Source: Gemmatimonadales bacterium UBA2975
GTDB taxonomy: Bacteria; Gemmatimonadota; Gemmatimonadetes; Longimicrobiales; Gaopeijiaceae
Assembly: GCA_002348265.1 (NCBI GenBank)
Contig: DEAT01000009.1
Location: 1-6,911 of the forward strand
Direction of reading: 5' to 3'
Length of the DNA: 6,911 nt
Below are positions 4,592 to 6,911 of the stretch, one piece after another. A program made the translations under genes and the position numbers. Below the pieces are notes generated by a model, which was given only the letters and a program-made list of their open reading frames with translations, did no database searches and was not told the origin of the DNA. Every line of letters begins with the position of its first letter. Position 1 is the first letter of the stretch.

Positions 4592-6911
4592 CTCCGCCAA
4601 GCTGGCCCTCAGTTAACGAGTCCGGGAAAACCTCCTCAATCTTCATGGCGGTGGTTTTCTGCGGAGTGGCGCTGACTCTTCCTGTGTCGATCGCAGCACA
4701 GGCCGGAGGCCCTGAAGCCGGATCAACGGTAAGGGTAGACTCAATCGAAGTGGCTGGGAACTCTAGAGTTCAGTCACAGCTCATCACTCAACTCTTTGCG
4801 ATCCAGGCCGGGCAACAAATTACGTATAGGGCAGTTCAGCGCGGAACGAAGGAGTTGCTCGCTACGGGACAGTTCGATGATGTAGTAATACGGGCCCGCG
4901 AGCCTAACGGTGCGGGCTTGAGTCCGTACATCATCACAATCCAAGTAGTAGAGGCCCCCCTTGTTTCAAGAGTTACGATCGAGGGCCTGCAAAATGTGTC
5001 TGCTCGCGAAGTAAGAGACACTACGGGACTCAACAGTGGATTTCCTCTAAGCCGGCAAAGGATCTTAGAAGCCAAGGCGTATATTCGTTCGGAGTTGGCA
5101 TCGGAGGGGATCCCCTTTGCGGAAATAACGGAAACGGTGGTTCCAGCCGCCCGGGAAAATGAAATCGAGCTGGTTCTCAACGTGAGCGAAGGTCAACGAG
5201 TTACCATAGCGGACATCCGTTTCAGCGGTAACACGGGACTCTCCGATGAAGAACTGGCTGGCGCTATGTCGACTCAAAAAGAAGGATTTTGGTGGTTCCG
5301 TTCTGGGGCTTATGATCAAGTAACGTTTGCAGGTGACCTCGAAGAGAACCTCCCGCGACTTTATCGCTCTCAGGGATACCTCGACATGGAGGTGACGGGG
5401 GATTCTTTGATTGTGGACCCTTTGACTGGAAAGGCTATCCTCGAGGTCAGTGTCCAAGAAGGAGAACAGTACCTCCTCGGTGACTTTGAGATCGAAGGAA
5501 ATACGGTTTTCGAAGATGAGGAGCTAGAGGACTACTTTCGCTCAACCCGGCGCGGTGGTTTGCTGGGAACCTTAGGCCTCGGTGGAAGCGGGAGTCCTGC
5601 GAATGAAGAGGGTGAGACCTTCAATGCAGAATCCTTCAACGAAGCGATAACGGCGGTCGAGGAGCGCTACCGTAACGAGGGGTATCTGTATATCAGAGTA
5701 AACCCCATCGTGAGTCTTAACGAAGGCAAAGACGGCGCGTCCCCGACTGTTGACGCAAGTTGGCAGGTTGTGGAAGGGACGCCGGCTATTGTGAACCGCG
5801 TTTCGATTGAGGGCAACGAATATACGTACGAATGGGTGATTCGGAATCAGCTTTTTGTGCTACCAGGAGACGTTTATAGCCAAGACCGGCTCCTGCAGAG
5901 CTATCAGAACATTTCAGCACTTGGATTCTTCGAGGCCCCCCTCCCGTTTCCTGATATTGTTCCGCTGGACAATGGGGACGTCGATGTGACGTTCAATGTC
6001 GTAGAAAAGCAGACTGGATCCATCAACTTCGGCACTTCAATGGGCGGATATTACGGGGTGTCCGGGTTCATCGGTTATGAGCAGCCCAACTTGTTTGGGC
6101 AGGCGAAGGCCGGGTCATTGCGTTGGGATTTCGGCCGCTATGTCAACAGCTTTGAGGTGTCCTTTACTGATCCGGCACTGTTTCAGAGCAGGACATCGGG
6201 CACGGTCTCTCTATTCAACAGTAGAGATCGCTTCTTTCAATTTGCATCCGGTCGACGTCGACGCTTGGGTGGAAATTTTCGGTTCGGCTTGCCTTGGTTA
6301 GGTTCACAGCGAACGCGCGTCTTTCTCGGCTATGGACTTTCGCGCACGAAATACGAGCTCTTTGACGACGTAGATGACACTTCGTTATTTGGTCGCCCGC
6401 CGGGCATTCAGAGTCAGCTATCGCTTGGAATTACGAGGAGTACTCTCAATCATCCTCTTTTTCCGACGCTCGGTTCTCGCCAAAACATAACGATAGAACA
6501 GAATGGTGGTTTCTTAGGTGGAGACGGGAATTTTACTCGAGTTTTGGGGGATGGGAGCTTTTGGGTTCCGGTCGGCCAGGTTGGAGGTGACGGAAATCCT
6601 GGGGGAGGGATTCGATTTGCATTGGGACTGACTTTGCGTGCGGGTGCTGTCTTTGGAGACGCTGGAGCCTTCCCGTTCGATCGGTTTTGGATGGGTGGGG
6701 TGCAGTTCGGTCAGCAGTTACGAGGATATGACGAAACCACAGTTACTCCACTTGGCCTCTACCCCCGGCGTTCTGCTGAGATTTCCGAGATTGATCGCCT
6801 CGGGGATGCGTTCTTCAGCCTTACGGCTGAGTACGCCATTCGGTTGAGTGACCAACTTGGGTTAGGGCTCTTTTATGATGCAGGGGGACTTTGGCGAGAT
6901 CCATCTGAATT
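4588..6911 (+). CDS. bamA: BamA: outer-membrane beta-barrel assembly factor (3' end outside window)
   Basis: Omp85-family core of the machine that folds and inserts beta-barrel proteins into the outer membrane. 774 residues are visible and the frame is open to the last base. From GTG 4588: a hydrophobic export signal (about 20-37, VVFCGVALTLPVS) with probable cleavage after AQA (37-39), and then five POTRA domains at about 47-123, 124-202, 203-292, 293-397 and 398-474. These carry repeated cues such as VDSIEVAGN, VTIEGLQN, IRFSGNTGL, FEIEGNTVF and VSIEGNEYT. The barrel starts near 475. It contains QPNLFGQ, FTDPALF, the L6-loop motif LRGY (711-714; VRGF/Y in the family) and FYDAGGLW (762-769). 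A few terminal strands are missing at the window edge. ATG 4645 is an alternative start that would keep the hydrophobic segment but lose the only lysine before it, so GTG is preferred. The five POTRAs separate it from TamA and two-partner secretion TpsB proteins. Downstream skp/ompH or lpxD would be usual but cannot be seen. Confidence 0.95.
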   Translation, partial: MTPPSWPSVNESGKTSSIFMAVVFCGVALTLPVSIAAQAGGPEAGSTVRVDSIEVAGNSRVQSQLITQLFAIQAGQQITYRAVQRGTKELLATGQFDDVVIRAREPNGAGLSPYIITIQVVEAPLVSRVTIEGLQNVSAREVRDTTGLNSGFPLSRQRILEAKAYIRSELASEGIPFAEITETVVPAARENEIELVLNVSEGQRVTIADIRFSGNTGLSDEELAGAMSTQKEGFWWFRSGAYDQVTFAGDLEENLPRLYRSQGYLDMEVTGDSLIVDPLTGKAILEVSVQEGEQYLLGDFEIEGNTVFEDEELEDYFRSTRRGGLLGTLGLGGSGSPANEEGETFNAESFNEAITAVEERYRNEGYLYIRVNPIVSLNEGKDGASPTVDASWQVVEGTPAIVNRVSIEGNEYTYEWVIRNQLFVLPGDVYSQDRLLQSYQNISALGFFEAPLPFPDIVPLDNGDVDVTFNVVEKQTGSINFGTSMGGYYGVSGFIGYEQPNLFGQAKAGSLRWDFGRYVNSFEVSFTDPALFQSRTSGTVSLFNSRDRFFQFASGRRRRLGGNFRFGLPWLGSQRTRVFLGYGLSRTKYELFDDVDDTSLFGRPPGIQSQLSLGITRSTLNHPLFPTLGSRQNITIEQNGGFLGGDGNFTRVLGDGSFWVPVGQVGGDGNPGGGIRFALGLTLRAGAVFGDAGAFPFDRFWMGGVQFGQQLRGYDETTVTPLGLYPRRSAEISEIDRLGDAFFSLTAEYAIRLSDQLGLGLFYDAGGLWRDPSE
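4626..4659 (+). other. Inverted repeat around the alternative bamA start codon
   Basis: GAAAACC (4626-4632) pairs exactly with GGTTTTC (4653-4659). After one T-T mismatch, CC (4634-4635) pairs with GG (4650-4651), leaving a 14-base loop (4636-4649) that holds ATG 4645-4647. It is not followed by a T-run, so it does not look like an intrinsic terminator. It may affect translation of early bamA, or may be chance within coding sequence. Confidence 0.2.

Noticed and set aside
4645..4704. Possible lipoprotein signal (cysteine in VVFCG) at the start of bamA
   Set aside because: The cysteine is inside the hydrophobic core and preceded by Phe, which does not fit a lipobox; an ordinary cleavage site after AQA fits better.
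4836..5457. Two overlapping minus-strand open frames of 114 and 130 codons
   Set aside because: They are antisense to the POTRA region of bamA, which reads through cleanly with recognisable repeats on the plus strand.
6077..6847. Two short plus-strand frames (6077-6301 and 6638-6847) near the right end
   Set aside because: They are in another frame inside the bamA barrel region; the bamA frame is unbroken and carries the LRGY and FYDAGGLW motifs there.

Overview
The window is a compact, single-strand (+) gene cluster from a diderm (outer-membrane-bearing) bacterium with moderate GC by eye. It holds five protein-coding genes with almost no spacer DNA: the 3' end of a LolD-type ABC ATPase, mcsA, mcsB, clpC, and a bamA gene that runs off the right edge. 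No RNA genes, mobile elements, CRISPR arrays, prophage remnants or clear terminators are visible, and no stretch over 300 bases lacks a gene.

Layout: 1-408 is the C-terminal part of a lipoprotein-release-type ATPase (LolD). After a 41-44 base gap, 453-968 encodes McsA, a zinc/UVR-domain adaptor. Its stop codon overlaps the GTG start of mcsB (965-2083), the protein arginine kinase. Fifteen bases later comes clpC (2099-4591), a two-ring AAA+ unfoldase of the Clp protease. Its stop codon in turn overlaps the GTG start of bamA (4588-6911, incomplete), the outer-membrane beta-barrel assembly factor. The bamA frame is open to the window edge and was read through by hand with no frameshift.

How the genes fit together: McsA, McsB and ClpC form the arginine-phosphorylation degradation pathway known from Bacillus. 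McsB, activated by McsA, marks proteins with phosphoarginine, and ClpC with ClpP unfolds and degrades them. In Firmicutes this cassette is headed by the repressor gene ctsR. Here no ctsR is present. The cassette instead lies between two envelope-biogenesis genes, lolD (lipoprotein release) and bamA (outer-membrane protein insertion), apparently in one transcription unit. This suggests, but does not prove, coordination of cytoplasmic protein quality control with envelope assembly.

Taxonomy: combining McsAB-ClpC with LolD and BamA excludes ordinary Firmicutes. A Gemmatimonadota-like bacterium is my best guess, from recollection of gene content, but other diderm phyla with McsB are possible. The system is mainly interesting for its genomic context. 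The individual genes look like intact, recognisable family members.
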